A DNA stretch of 64,000 nucleotides from Myripristis murdjan. Taxonomy: Eukaryota > Chordata > Actinopteri > Holocentriformes > Holocentridae. Location of the stretch: the NCBI RefSeq assembly GCF_902150065.1, contig NC_043983.1, positions 11,911,321 through 11,975,320 on the forward strand, given 5' to 3'. Made by a program: the position numbers and the translations under genes. Positions 37,231 to 64,000 of the stretch are shown one piece after another (position 1 is the first letter of the stretch; each line of letters opens with the position of its first letter). Under the pieces are notes generated by a model. It was not told the origin of the DNA, searched no databases, and was given only the letters and a program-made list of their open reading frames with translations.

Positions 37231-39040
37231 ATGTTACCACCTCAGCAGACACTTCATATCACAAATCTGCTGTGGAAATTTTTTTAAAAAAATGTAAATG
37301 CAAATTCAGTTTAAAGATTCAGGCTGTCTTTATGTTTACATGACATCACATTTTGTACATGCTATTGTAACTGTTGTCACTGTGTGAAATAAACTGAACT
37401 TAAGCAGGTCTTGTGAGGAAATATAGCAGTATCAATACTTAGCAATTGATCAATCAGTACTTTGCTTAAAATTTAATGCTTTCTTTTCACTGTCATGAGG
37501 AAAATCAAATAGTTTCTGTAAGCTGATGCACTCTCATTCTGAATGGTAAGGTTATTGTTTGCTGTCTGGGGACAACTGGGAAAAAAGTCATGTTTTTTTC
37601 CAGTTTATTTTCCTGCTCTTTCAAACTTCCATAAATCGTGGCATGTGTTGTACATGTTACAGGTGACATTAATATGTGAGATCTATACTGGTTTGGAAAA
37701 TCAGTATAGATCTCAGTATAGATACTGGTTTGGAAAACCAGTATTGGAAAATTGCACCTTTCATCTATAAGTATTCAAAATTAAACAGTTAAACAAATAT
37801 ATGAAATGTGCAAAATCAAGTTAAATAAAATTAAATTCACTGAAGGTTTTACAGGCTGCTGTTGTGCAGCTGTAGTCAGAGAGGGACCTCCATTATATTG
37901 CTGGCAGATAGCACTGACAGTGCTTATTGGCCAACACATGATATAATACCTGATGTGTAATAAAAGGCCAATACTGGTCTGGTAGATCAGCAAACGAGTA
38001 TATTATGAGAATTAAGTCAGAGGGCATCATCCTGTTTTGTCTGTTATAAACTTGTGGGTCCAAAAACCCCTTCTTACACTGTAAACAATGACCTGGGCTC
38101 TGAATAAACTTGAACCTGACCTACTTGTTAATCTCTAATAATAGCCTTTGGTTTCAGTAAGGAATACTCACAGTGACATCAAGCTATTTAGCAATTAATT
38201 GAAGTGATAGAAAATAGACATCGTTCCATGACAAGTGGCTGCTGAAGAAATAGATCACAACAAAGCAATAACCAGGTATTTCGATTGTTACTCGCGGCTT
38301 TATTGTAGTCTATAATCTCTTAAAGGGAGGTCTTATCGTAGTGAGTGAGACACATCAGGGTCAGGGGCCCAGACCAACTAGAAGTAACTACCAGAGAAAA
38401 AAATGACTGAGAAAGTGTTAACATCTCACTTTAGATCTTATGCCTTCGTGGTTTGGTTTTGACTAAATCATATCATGGCATGAAGATAATTAACAGATCA
38501 TTGCAGGTTGCCATGCTTGATGCTGTTTAAGAGCAGAAATTTGTAATGCAAAGAGCAGAAAATAATTTTCAAGTTAGAGGGTCAGTTTGTGATGTCAGAT
38601 AGTTGGCTATTGTTTCTGTGTGTGTTGACAGCAAAATGTCTGATGGCAGTTTTAAATCAGCGGAGGCCATGGAGTATGAGGCTGACCCTGCTTAGTGAGG
38701 TAAATGTAATCTGGCATGTCTCTAATGATGCTAACAAGATTTCCTGTGACCTCAAAGAAATCTAAAAATACAGCTGGAGAAAGATCAATTTAAAAACAGG
38801 TAGGCGATTCAGCTGTGGTCTTTGGTCGATGGTGAGGGGAAAGACGGCAGGTTTAGTTTTGCAGGGAAACTCATTGCTTGTTTATTTTGCATGAATGGGT
38901 TTTGCTGGGCATGCTGATTCACAGGTCATGAGGCTAAATGTGGAGCATGAAGCCTCAGTTAGTATAGTGAAAATGTCAGAGGGCATCTTCCATGTTAAAA
39001 ACCCAAATGATGACTTTTAGCTTAACTTTCATTATCATCA

Positions 39041-39082
<42 letters not shown>

Positions 39083-39197
39083 GAAAATAACTGATGGCAG
39101 GCCACACACACTACACTCTAATCCCATGAAAATATTCCAAGCAAGTATTCAGTGTAAGAGAGGCTGATCCACAGGTAAGGTACAATTTAAAGTTCCT

Positions 39198-39820
39198 GGC
39201 TATAACTGATATGGGCGGAGACATCAGCTCCCGTGGCGAAGGCCCTGATGTAATCATCAGTCGTGCAAATGTTTGGATGTGCCCTGCTGTCTTTTGAACT
39301 GTTGATTTTTCATTTTAGCCCCTACCCCGCCCCCCTCAAGAGGTTTTGCTTTTCGCCAGGCCACCGTTGTGAATCAGAATTTGTTCTTAACAACTTGTGC
39401 AATTAATTGAAGGTTAAATAATAAATAAAATAAAATAGTGTCCTGCATTTCACTCTGTGTTTCTCGTATGGTTTGTACCGGATACCTCACTGAAATCAAG
39501 TGTTAATGGCTGTAACAGCCTTAGAGAAGTGACACCAACGAGCTCTGTTCAATACATTAACTTATTTTGCTAAGAAGCTTTTCAAAAAACCTTTGCAGAG
39601 GACTTAGGTATGGGAGAACCAGGTGGTGCTTGCTTTTTCTTAGAAAGATATGGCAGGCTGATGGCAGGCAGCCAGTTCAACTACTACTAAGTGTTAGAAA
39701 GCTGTGTAATGGCAGGCGTGTTGACTCGCAGTCATGGTGCAAGGCTGAGGACCTCAGATTGTTTTGAAAACCATCAGCTAACCATGTGGAATAAATTGCA
39801 CATTTAGGCAGGAAAGGAAA
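39198..39820. repeat. Tandem duplication, copy 1
   Basis: Aligns to 40769..41380 in the same orientation. The unit includes a LINE/SINE-like tail (AATCAGAATTTGTTCTTAA) and a 260-bp part (39506..39763) that is about 98% identical to copy 2, while the first 200 bp are much more diverged by eye. Confidence 0.85.
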
Positions 39821-40524
39821 AATTTTATATTTTTCCTAGGTCTGCTGACAGATATATTGCATGATTAAGATTTTGCAACTATTGCTGAATACAACAAACC
39901 AAGTGAACAGCCCTCTTTTTTTCAACTAACAAATTACTCAGCTCATGAGGTGAAACCAGGTTCACAGAGGTCATATGTGGGTGGCTTCAGGGTTAGGGTC
40001 TTTATCACAGCACAATAAAACCGCAGTGAAGCACTGAAATTTATTTTCCCCTCTACAGTCTTGTCTGCAAATGACTCTCACTGCCAGCAAGTGTGTGGAA
40101 AAATGACAATGTGAGGTGTTTATTTATCTGCTGATGACTTTTTAATGCATTTTTGTCATTTTACCATTGTTTCTTCATTATCCTAATTGAGCACGAATTA
40201 GTTAAGAAGGAACAGTATAGTTATCAAGCTGCTTAGTTTCATCAGATGACAATGTAAGTCCCCATGATCCTATTAGAGACAAAAAGCAGCTAACGTGTAA
40301 ATGCACTGTCAGCTTACCGGGGGAGACAGGGTGAGGGAGAGACAGAGAGAGGAGGGCAGAGAGAAGGAGGGGATGCGAGGAGGAGGGAAGAGAGAGGTGA
40401 TGAAAAGAGGAAGGAGAATTCATGTGATTTTCTCTCTCGCTCTGCTTCTCTCTCACATCAGCTCACATACTCCTCACTATACTATTAGACTTGACTGAGT
40501 TGTGGAAATAACTGGGAGCAGCAG

Positions 40525-40620
40525 TAATTGGCTTGACTTATTAAGTAATTCTAATTGATTAGAGCTTCACACAAGTTCAGTGGATCAGGCATGATTATCT
40601 CATTATTAATTAACCCATCT
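40525..40620. promoter_or_regulatory. Homeodomain-site cluster, candidate enhancer 5' of rx
   Basis: Contains CAGTAATTGG, TTAAGTAATT, the palindrome TAATTGATTA (40552..40561, a P2-type paired-homeodomain site) and TTATTAATTAA within 100 bp. Function is inferred. Confidence 0.4.
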
Positions 40621-40768
40621 GGAAAAAGAGAGGGTAAGTTTTAGCCACTGAAATCAGAATGAGAAATGAATGAGAACTAAAACAGGCAGTGCTCAAGGTT
40701 CAGGTGAACCATGTTAGATAACCCAGAGCAAATACGATATTTCTGACCGAAAGCAAGGTGCAATTGAC

Positions 40769-41380
40769 TATAACTGATAGAGGAGGAGAGAGTCAGCTCT
40801 ATCCTGCAGAGAAGGCCCTGATGTAATTATTATGAGTGGAAACGTCTGGATGTGCACTGCTGCCTTTTTTACCTTTGATTTTTCATTTTAGCCCGTACAC
40901 CATCATTACAACGCCATTGTAAATCAGAATTTGTTCTTAATGACTTGCCCAGTTGACTGAAGGTAGAAATAATGTTTCTCGTATGGTTTCCTCGAGACAT
41001 TGTACCGGACACCTCATGGAAATCACGTGTTAATGGCTGTAATAGCCTTAGAGAAGTGACACCAACGAGCTCTGTTCGATACATTAACTTATTTTGCTAA
41101 GAAGCTTTTCAAGAAACCTTTGCCAAGGACTTAGGTATGGGAGAACCAGGTGGTGCTTGCTTTTTCTTAGAAAGATATGGCAGGCTGATGGCAGGCAGCC
41201 AGTTCAACTACTACTAAGTGTTAGAAAGCTGTGTAATGGCAGGCGTGTTGACTCGCAGTCATGGTGCAAGGCTGAGGACCTCAGATTGTTAATGATTGAA
41301 AACCACCTAACCTGCTCACCATCACCCAAGAGCAAGTTTGTCTGTGGAATAAAATGCAGATTTAGGCAGGAAAGGAACCC
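40769..41380. repeat. Tandem duplication, copy 2
   Basis: Second copy of the unit at 39198..39820, about 1.53-1.57 kb away. It carries a 15-bp insertion near 40990 and a longer spacer after the near-identical core. Confidence 0.85.
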
Positions 41381-42045
41381 TGTTAGAATAAATGCAAGAT
41401 CGAATGACAGAGAGTTTGGATACAAATTCTGATATCCAACGCAGGACATGTTCATCTATGGCTAGACACTTAATGCTTGAATTCAAATTTGATGTGGCAT
41501 GATAAGATTTATGAGTTTATTTATTAAAAAAATAATAATAATAAATAAAAAAAAAACTCCCCCAGGCACTGAAGGCAGAGCCAAATCAAGCAAACACAGG
41601 CAAACAGGCTGTTTGGCTAAAATGATGAGACTGACAGACAGTAGGTAATGTCACCTCTGCCCCATGCTCAATCTCACGAGCATGTGGCACATGAACACGG
41701 ACACTCAGGGCGTGAAACGGCACAGTACAAATTGTTCAGTTTTGGTGATTTAAGCTGCAGCAGCAGTCCAGCTTTAACCACGCTTGCCTGTTATTTTACT
41801 TTCACTTGTCAGAAAAGATGCAAGATGTATCAGTTAAATAACTCAGCTTTGTAGATGGTGGAAGGTGTATTTCCCTCACTTCACAGGAGCTAGGCAAGTG
41901 GCTTCCTCCTCCAGCCATCTGTTGATCTAACTCAGCATGCAGCCCATTGCTATCATTGTACTAGATGCACAGGAATGAAATTGGTATCAACCTTCTCTTC
42001 TTACCCTGAGAGAGATAGACAAAAAAAAACAACAAATTGTTCCAT

Positions 42046-42082
42046 TGTTTCTTATTAAAGCGTGTTCCTTTAATAAGAAACA
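42046..42082. repeat. Perfect 15-bp hairpin
   Basis: TGTTTCTTATTAAAG, a 7-nt loop, then its exact reverse complement. The flanks CCATTG and CCAATG could extend the stem past a bulge. Origin unknown. Confidence 0.85.
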
Positions 42083-42604
42083 CTCCAATGATTCACCGTG
42101 TTATGTTACCTCTGTCCCAAGCAATTACCAGTAGTTATCCTTCTATCTCAGAAAAGTGGCTGGGTCTTCCCAGTTCATTGCTAGCGAATGAACTAGTGAG
42201 CCAATTGACAGTTAAAAGAATAGTTAGGGAGAGTAATGGCTCACTTCCACGTTGTTAGAAAACCCTTTGAGACTAGGCCGATGTTGATGAAAAGAAGCAT
42301 GTTTGTGCAGTAATTTTTGGTAGTGACCAGAGAATCAGGAACTAGTGTTTTGGGGTTTTATTTACCTCAACGGGGATGGGAAATAGTGGTCCAGTGTTAA
42401 AAAAAAAAAAAAATGTCAACACAACTTGTGGATGACAAACTTCAGTATGACAAATTTATGAGCCACAGTGACAGTCACTGGCAAGAAACAATGGGTGTTA
42501 AGAAATGCACATCAGGGGTTATCGATATGGAGCGTCTGTGGAGAGTTGGCTGTTGGAGGAAACACTGCTTTGGGTAATGGATGATAGCATTTAGATCACA
42601 GCCA

Positions 42605-42639
<35 letters not shown>

Positions 42640-45600
42640 TGTTTTGGGTGGTAGAGACAGCAGGAAATTGGAAGATGAGCTCCAACTGTGGAAAATGAGA
42701 TTTACTGTGGGCCTAAAAATACCTGCGCTGATAGGTTAAAAAAACAAAGCATGTCTCTGTATAAAAGACAGAGACTGATGAGCCGCTGTCACACATCAAC
42801 ATGATCATTCAAGATTACCCTGACTTGAAGGAGAGCCTAAGTCTAGCTGGATCCATGCTGGGAAACCCCTGATCACAGGTTAGTTTTATAGACGTTGCTG
42901 AAGGATGAAGAATCTGTTTTGGGGAGTCTTTATTTTAAGTTATCATTACTGTGCTGTATTCTCTTTTTTAGTCAGGTTGATTGCCACCACCATATTCCAC
43001 AATGTCCTTACGGTCTTTTTCTATTCATATGAGAAAGGTCAGTTAATCAAATTTTCATAGAGGAGATTTTAACAATAAAAGCTATTATTTAACACCAGCA
43101 GTGTCATGTCTTGCTCGCCTCCTGATATCCTCTTGTATTTTGGCTGCACCTCCCAATAAGTGTTGAGGGAGCACAGATCTCTTTTTCCACTGAGCTTTCC
43201 TTTTATGCCAGGAATATAGTCTCTAATTTGCAAGATGACATTGTCCGTTTATAAAAATGTTGAGCATATAAGTTATCGTAAGGCACTAAAGAGCTGGATG
43301 GTGATGATCTGATTAATGTGTCAGAGTAAGTTGCTAAACTAGCAGCTGCTCACCTCAGATGCTCAAGAAAAGCATCCATGTCTAATGCTAATATTGCCAT
43401 GCTCTTAACCTAGGACCTTCGGTAAATGGGTTCAATTAAGCTTATCTATGCCATCGGGGTTCACAGTGGTGCGGGACCAGAGACTATCAGGCACAGACAG
43501 CTTATTTCGACTACATTTGGACGGAGCGTTACGAGAAAGCTGTCACACTTTATGCCACATTTTACATTTTTATCTTTCATTTTATCTTTAAGAGAAATTA
43601 TTGTGCTGTAACATGTGAGCACCGCAGGCAATCAGTGGGTTCAAAGTCTCTGTTGCACTTGACAGAGGCATAGCTGTGTAAAAATAAGATTCAGCAATAC
43701 AAAAATTCAAATGAACCCTATTTGACGGTCATTATCATTCCTCTCTTCCACAGAGCAGCTGAAGGCAACAGCAGACTGTATGTCAATTCCTGGAACGACT
43801 TTTTAGATTAGTCCTTAACCAAGTATCAGATTAAAGCATGCTTGTGATGAAAGAGAGTGATGAAACTTTTGAGGAAAACGTCTTGAGAGATTGCACATAA
43901 ACACACTGACACATGCACAAATGGTTTAGCCGGACATCTCTGCAGCAGCATGAGAGGAACACACAGGCCAAGTCACAGCAAGGGGGGCCCGCATCTTTCC
44001 CCTGAGGGCCTACAACAATTTTTTTCACTCAATAATCCATAATGTTATCTCTAACAAAGACAAAAAAAAAAAAATCTTTTAATGTGTCATCCATTTTCAC
44101 ATTGGATTCCTTTGTAAATCCTTTCTTAGAAAACTGCGGCTCATCCCATTAGAGAGCCTAAAGCAAACCCAGAGCAGATTGAGCGGTGCAGGACCACATG
44201 GAGGACCCTCAGACTGTACGATAACAGGAGAGAGAGGGGATCAAGCCTCAATTTATGGTCTGTCTCCTGGGACAGAGCGAGGCAAATGCCAGGCTTATGC
44301 AGACTTAAATCTAATGTCATCTTTAATTTGGTGTTGTAACGCAACAGCAATCCAAAGAAGAAGCCCTGCCCTCGGTAATCTAGCTTCAGCTGATCAGAGC
44401 TGGTGGAGAGGAGAGGTGTTTTTAGTACAGAAAAGTCTTCTCATCCAGTTGTACTCAATTTTGCAGTGGCTTTTTCCATGGAAAATTTGTGATTGTAGTG
44501 CTGCAATGCTTTACCATGAGGAAGCAATGGAGATCGTCTAAATACATACAGATACATGGAAAAGAGAAGCAACTGTCAATCAGACAAACAAACACATACA
44601 GTGAAATATGATATATTTACTGTAATAAATAGAAGTTACACAGCTTATTAATAAGTGTCTGTTCTCTAACAGTAAGAATATTAATAATTTGTTGTTCCAT
44701 CTGCAGCTGCAATCCACAACTTTTTATTTCCCAAAATAGCGCAGAAAAAAAAAATCTGTGCTTGCAAATAGTCAAAGATCCCAGGAGATCTGTCAATAAA
44801 TCACTCCCATAATCCCTCAACCCACCAATAAGGGTAAAGAGAGTCACAATATTTCGTCCAGACTGACTCTTAGGAACCAGATTAAGCTCAAATGTATTAA
44901 GTTCAAGTTTGCCCCAAGTAAACTGACCAGTGTCAAATACACGTAAGGAGCCTGGTTCAACCTCCCCTCCTGCCACTCCCCCCCAAAAAATAACTTGGCA
45001 AGAAAATCGTCTTTATCCTTTGGCTTTGAAAAAGGCCTAAACACTGTGATGCTTGCGGAAACCAAGCCCTGTAACCATCAACCTGCCCAGGGAGTGCAAA
45101 TGAAAACACTGACATGATGGGTCCAAGTGCTCATGTGCATTAATGTGCATTGTCCCTTAAATAAAATAATCAGCATAAACATGAAAGGTCTACAGAAAAC
45201 AAACTGTCTCACCCTGTCTCAGTAAAATCCAGACCGCTTTGTAATTCCTTATGTTTATCAGTAATAAATTTCAAGATTTCCCATGTAAAGACCAAGGTCC
45301 AAGGCATATTGTTGGTCATTTATGCTGGGAAACAAGCAGATTTGGGTGATTTTACATTTAATCTAGGATTTTCCCCCTTTCTCTCCATCTCTTTTATCCT
45401 GACATGCTTCCAAGACACTGAAGACAAATGAGTTTCTCTCTATTCTACATGTGAAATGGTTTTTGATCAGATTAATCTGGCAAAAACAGAGGGTGCTGAA
45501 TCCCAGTTGCACTGACCTGACTGAACTGGGACTGAAATGAAAGACACATTAGCCTTGAAGGCACTTAGGCGTGTCATCACCAAAATTAAATGCTCCTGCA

Positions 45601-46251
45601 CTGCCAAATTTGTTTCTGTCTGTAACTGTTCTATTGAAGTAACTGTGTGGGTGTAGAAAGAATAGTTTTGCTGCTGGAAAAGTGTAAGCATTGTGTTAAA
45701 CTTCATGGGTAGTGGTTGCACACTGTGTTGTTAGCTCATTTGACTTGGCTTTATGGCAGAAAGGAATTTCTGTGATCAAGACCCTTTAAATTTTAATAGT
45801 CTGGTGGTTGCTACTTCATAGTAAACTCAACCACACAATATAATAAATTAAGAATTATCATGCCATATCATTTACCTAGGTTTACTTAGCTCAGACCAGC
45901 AAAGCAGAGTTCATTATATTTCATGGCATATCAAATGATACCAGTTCAAGTGTTTAAGTGCAGGCAGTCATGGTTAGCACTTGTCCTTTTCTTGGCTCAA
46001 GCCATGAAACCTTACAGTCACCAGCGCCGCATGATGATCAGCTGAATGTGCACCGTCTTGTCCCATCAGACACGGGAGAAGAATCCAGTTCAAACAGCTT
46101 CAGTGTGCCTCAGTTTTGTAGTGAGTTCACCTGACAGGCCTGTCTCATGTGATGTCAGCCACATCACCCCGACACGAGGCGCAGGAACAGTACCTGGGTT
46201 AATTCATCCAAGAACGGACTGGCCATCCCACCGCTGTGAGTTTGACTGACA

Positions 46252-56437
<10,186 letters not shown>

Positions 56438-56881
56438 CAGGGGAAGGCTTGGATAAAGATGGGTTTCCAACACTTGAGAGCTGATCACCTGCCAGAGAAA
56501 ATTGACAGTGAGCAACCTGCCAGCACCACCAAACAGTTTCTAGAGATACTGCAGAGTAATGAAGGACACAAACAATAGACCTTAGCTTTTTTTTTTTTTT
56601 TTTTTGCCACGCTCACGTTGCAGAAACTAAGAACAAAAAGGCAAAGATGAATGACACCATGCTTGCTCAGTCATGTTTCCCAATCTGTGATAGAGGTTTG
56701 ATTACATCTCGTATTCCAGTACCTGTGGCTCTCCAGCAGTGTGTGTGTTTGTGTGTGAGAGAGAGAGAGAAACAGGAGATGGAGAGGAGAGCAGAGCAGA
56801 TGCAGGCAGCTCAGTCTTGCAGAGAGATGACTCAGATACTAACACAATAACTCCTCTTCCTCAGCAGCGACCATTCCTTAC

Positions 56882-57110
56882 CGCGGCATGTCCCGGCTCC
56901 GTCCGCCGCTGTCACTGCAGAGAGGCTCCCTCCGTCGGCTTGAATGAGCCGCGGCTATCCCTCCCACCCCGCACCTCCGGTTGTAGCGTGAAAAAGGAAA
57001 CACTGCGCACTATTCTTTGTCACATTACTTCCTCAGTAGTGGGAAAACACACTTGATGTTGGTTGTGACGGCGGAGGGAGTGACGTGCGGCGGCCGCATC
57101 CCCAAGCCCT
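56882..57110 (-). promoter_or_regulatory. matk: matk first (noncoding) exon and CpG-rich promoter
   Basis: GC-rich stretch; the exon ends at 56882 with ACATGCCGCG before gtaagg. It joins the exon 56426..56488, which contains the MMSV start. The ATG here opens a three-codon uORF across the junction. The transcription start is not determined. Confidence 0.55.
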
Positions 57111-57119
57111 TATTAATCC

Positions 57120-59032
57120 CTTTAATAGTTGTAACTAAAAAGGTGTGATTCTTGTAGCTGCCTAAAAATCAGCTTTCCTGATATTATTCCAGCAAACTAA
57201 AAAGAATAAAACTCAGCTTTTAAGACAATACACCACTGCAAAGAGACAACAATGGCTTAAAAGTATTTAATATCTCCCCTTATTTTTTTTTTTTTTAGGC
57301 GGCACTACAAAGACATTCAAATAATAGGACAGCAACGTTCACACTTCGTTTGACAATACAAAACTGATTGCAACATCCTTCTGAAATAAAGACAATGTGT
57401 CTACATGATGTTCTTAGTAAACAAAATCAACCAAAAAAAACAAAACAAAAAAAAAAACAAAAAAAAAAAAAACAAAAAAAACTGCACATTAATTCTCACA
57501 TGAACCTTCAAACCAAGACTTGTGCAATTCTTTCTCCACCCTACATCTTCGTGAGGATTATTAAAATATTGCAGTAATGACGGTAATTCTTAAATGTTCC
57601 CCTTTTTTTCTGAATCCTGTCTCGATGTGAAATCTCTAATACACAACACAATGCAGGCACAAGGAAGAAAGGAAGTCAAAACGACTAGTAACCCCTTGAT
57701 CGTTACAGTAGATATTCAGTCTTAACATTTTTTTTTTTTTTTTTTTCAGACTAAAACTTCTCTCCACCATACACTCTGGAAGAAAAAACATTGCTAGGCA
57801 TATTCAAATGATAACATTATGGCTGCATACAGTAACATTGTCATTTCTTAAGTGCTTCATTCCCTCAGCATGCTAGACTGTGCAACATAAGACTTCTCTC
57901 TTTCCCTCTCTCGCTCTATCTCATTGGAGACATCATCTTTCGCCCCAGTGTTATTTCCACAAAGACTTTGTAGTGCAAATGGATGCTGCACAAAGCCATC
58001 GATGTAGATTTTTGACACACTTCAGGGCCTCATTGAGAACATTTATTTTAGTGTATTGTTTTTAAGGTGTGATGTGAGCCTTTGGCTGGATCTTAAAATT
58101 CCTTTGTCTATCTCCTTCCACTTTCTAAAATGCCTTAGAAGAAAATGTCAGCACAGCTTTTGAGGGGATTCAAGGGTGGAGGGAGAGAGGGCGTTAAGGG
58201 TCAGGGAGTCAGGTACACCCGTTTCAATCAACAGCGTCACACCATTTTTTTGTGTTTGTTTGTTTGTTTTTTGTGATTATTAATGTGTCATTACCTGTAT
58301 TTTAGGCACCATGTACATCACAGTATGTAAATCCTTTACATAGTGAATCTTCTCTCAAACAGTCTCAAAGCCTCCATAAAAGTAAAATCCCCCTTTTATT
58401 CCAGACATAAAAACACATTTTTCGGTGTACAAAGTCACACAGCTGCGTTAGTTCGGTGACTCCCGGCCCGCAGTCAAGATGACAAAACTGAAGGGGCCTG
58501 GAGAGCCGAGAGGATTCAAACTCTTCTTTGAGAAAAGCCCAAATAAAGCTTAAGGTGCTGATAATTCAATTTTACTGGAGGCTTAAATATCAGAGTACCT
58601 CTAACACATAGAAAACAATGGCTAGGTGACAGTGGTTGGTACAGTTAATGTGAATGAAATGCGGGAGGTGGGGAGGGGTGGTCAGTAGTTAGTGTGCAAG
58701 TATAATAGAAATGGAATGATGCAATCCTTAGCTCCCTTGGAAACTTACGGCACAAACTTCCAGCCAATTTCCTTAGCACACGTTTAGGTACAGTACATCT
58801 GCAGTAAAATATTATATGGGAGAAGGAATTGCAGTACAGATTCTCAAACTTCAGTCCTCCCCCTCCGACAATCTCTCCTCTCGCTTCAAGGGCAGACACG
58901 TAACAAGTAAAGTCAGTTATATTCATATGTGTATAGCTGTGTGTTAAGATTATTTTCAAAATAAGAAAATGTTAAAGTTGTGACATTCTACCAGTTTCTA
59001 CACTAGCGAATATGCTGCTCTGGAGGCGGAGG
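57120..59032 (-). other. zfr2: zfr2 3' UTR and spacer to the matk promoter
   Basis: About 1.9 kb after the zfr2 stop, with A- and T-runs near 57284..57298, 57421..57481 and 57727..57746. Minus-strand AATAAA hexamers occur near 58042 and 58396; which one is used is unknown. No coding exon seen. Confidence 0.5.

Positions 59033-64000
<4,968 letters not shown>

Larger units (their letters stand above)
36661..46251. other. Intergenic region between rx and matk
   Basis: About 9.6 kb without a supportable gene. Contains AAAT (37198..37231), ATT (39036..39081) and GT (42606..42644) repeats, two adjacent hairpins near 37680..37746, a tandem duplication (39198..39820 and 40769..41380), a homeodomain-site cluster (40525..40620) and a perfect 15-bp stem hairpin (42046..42082). 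The longest open frame (44617..44976, 119 codons on the minus strand) resembles no family I know. Confidence 0.6.

Noticed and set aside
39567-41432. Shared open frame in the two tandem duplicate copies (MLRSFS start)
   Set aside because: The few differences change residues rather than being silent, the frame ends differ, and no known domain is visible. Similarity is explained by the DNA duplication.
44617-45065. Minus-strand open frames of 119 and 73 codons between rx and matk
   Set aside because: No recognisable domain, no codon pattern I trust, and length is within chance for AT-rich DNA.

Overview
The window looks like nuclear DNA of a ray-finned (teleost) fish. It has spliced vertebrate genes with short introns, many CA, GA and AAT microsatellites, and teleost-type repeats (hAT and Tc1-like MITEs, L2-like and Rex1/CR1-like LINE tails). 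Gene calls come from exon-by-exon translation of the minus strand, checked by splice sites, codon phase across every junction and remembered family sequences. No database search was possible.

All six genes lie on the minus strand, so the list below runs from their 3' ends to their 5' ends by increasing coordinate. 0.1-2 kb: first two coding exons of sin3b (Sin3 corepressor, PAH1 domain); the rest lies beyond the left edge. 2.3-15.6 kb: complete haus5 (augmin subunit), 19 coding exons summing to 661 residues. Its large introns hold most of the transposons in the window, including two nested pairs with clear target-site duplications. 16.7-21.6 kb: complete fzr1 (Cdh1, APC/C activator), 13 coding exons, 495 residues. 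21.7-29.5 kb: non-coding interval with homeodomain-site clusters and probably the long rx 3' UTR. 29.5-36.3 kb: complete retinal homeobox gene of the Rx1/Rx2 (RAX2) class, 348 residues, with a separate 5' UTR exon. 36.3-46.2 kb: non-coding interval with a tandem duplication, hairpins and another homeodomain-site cluster. 46.3-56.9 kb: complete matk (Csk-family kinase CTK/CHK), 463 residues. 57.1-61.4 kb and onward: last five coding exons of a ZFR-type DZF protein, called zfr2 from its position beside matk and rx.

The rx-matk-zfr2 order matches human RAX2-MATK-ZFR2 on 19p13.3, and FZR1 is also on 19p13.3. SIN3B and HAUS5 are elsewhere on human chromosome 19 (established knowledge). The genes do not form one pathway. 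haus5 and fzr1 both act in mitosis (spindle microtubules; exit from mitosis), sin3b and rx act in transcription, matk restrains Src-family kinases, and zfr2 is a predicted RNA-binding protein.

I found no rRNA, tRNA, CRISPR, operon or prokaryote-like system and no convincing novel protein-coding system. The most interesting signals are the nested transposons around two coding microexons of haus5, a long fold-back element present twice, start-codon and uORF structures made by splicing in haus5 and matk, a tandem duplication whose similarity is very uneven, and homeodomain-site clusters flanking rx.
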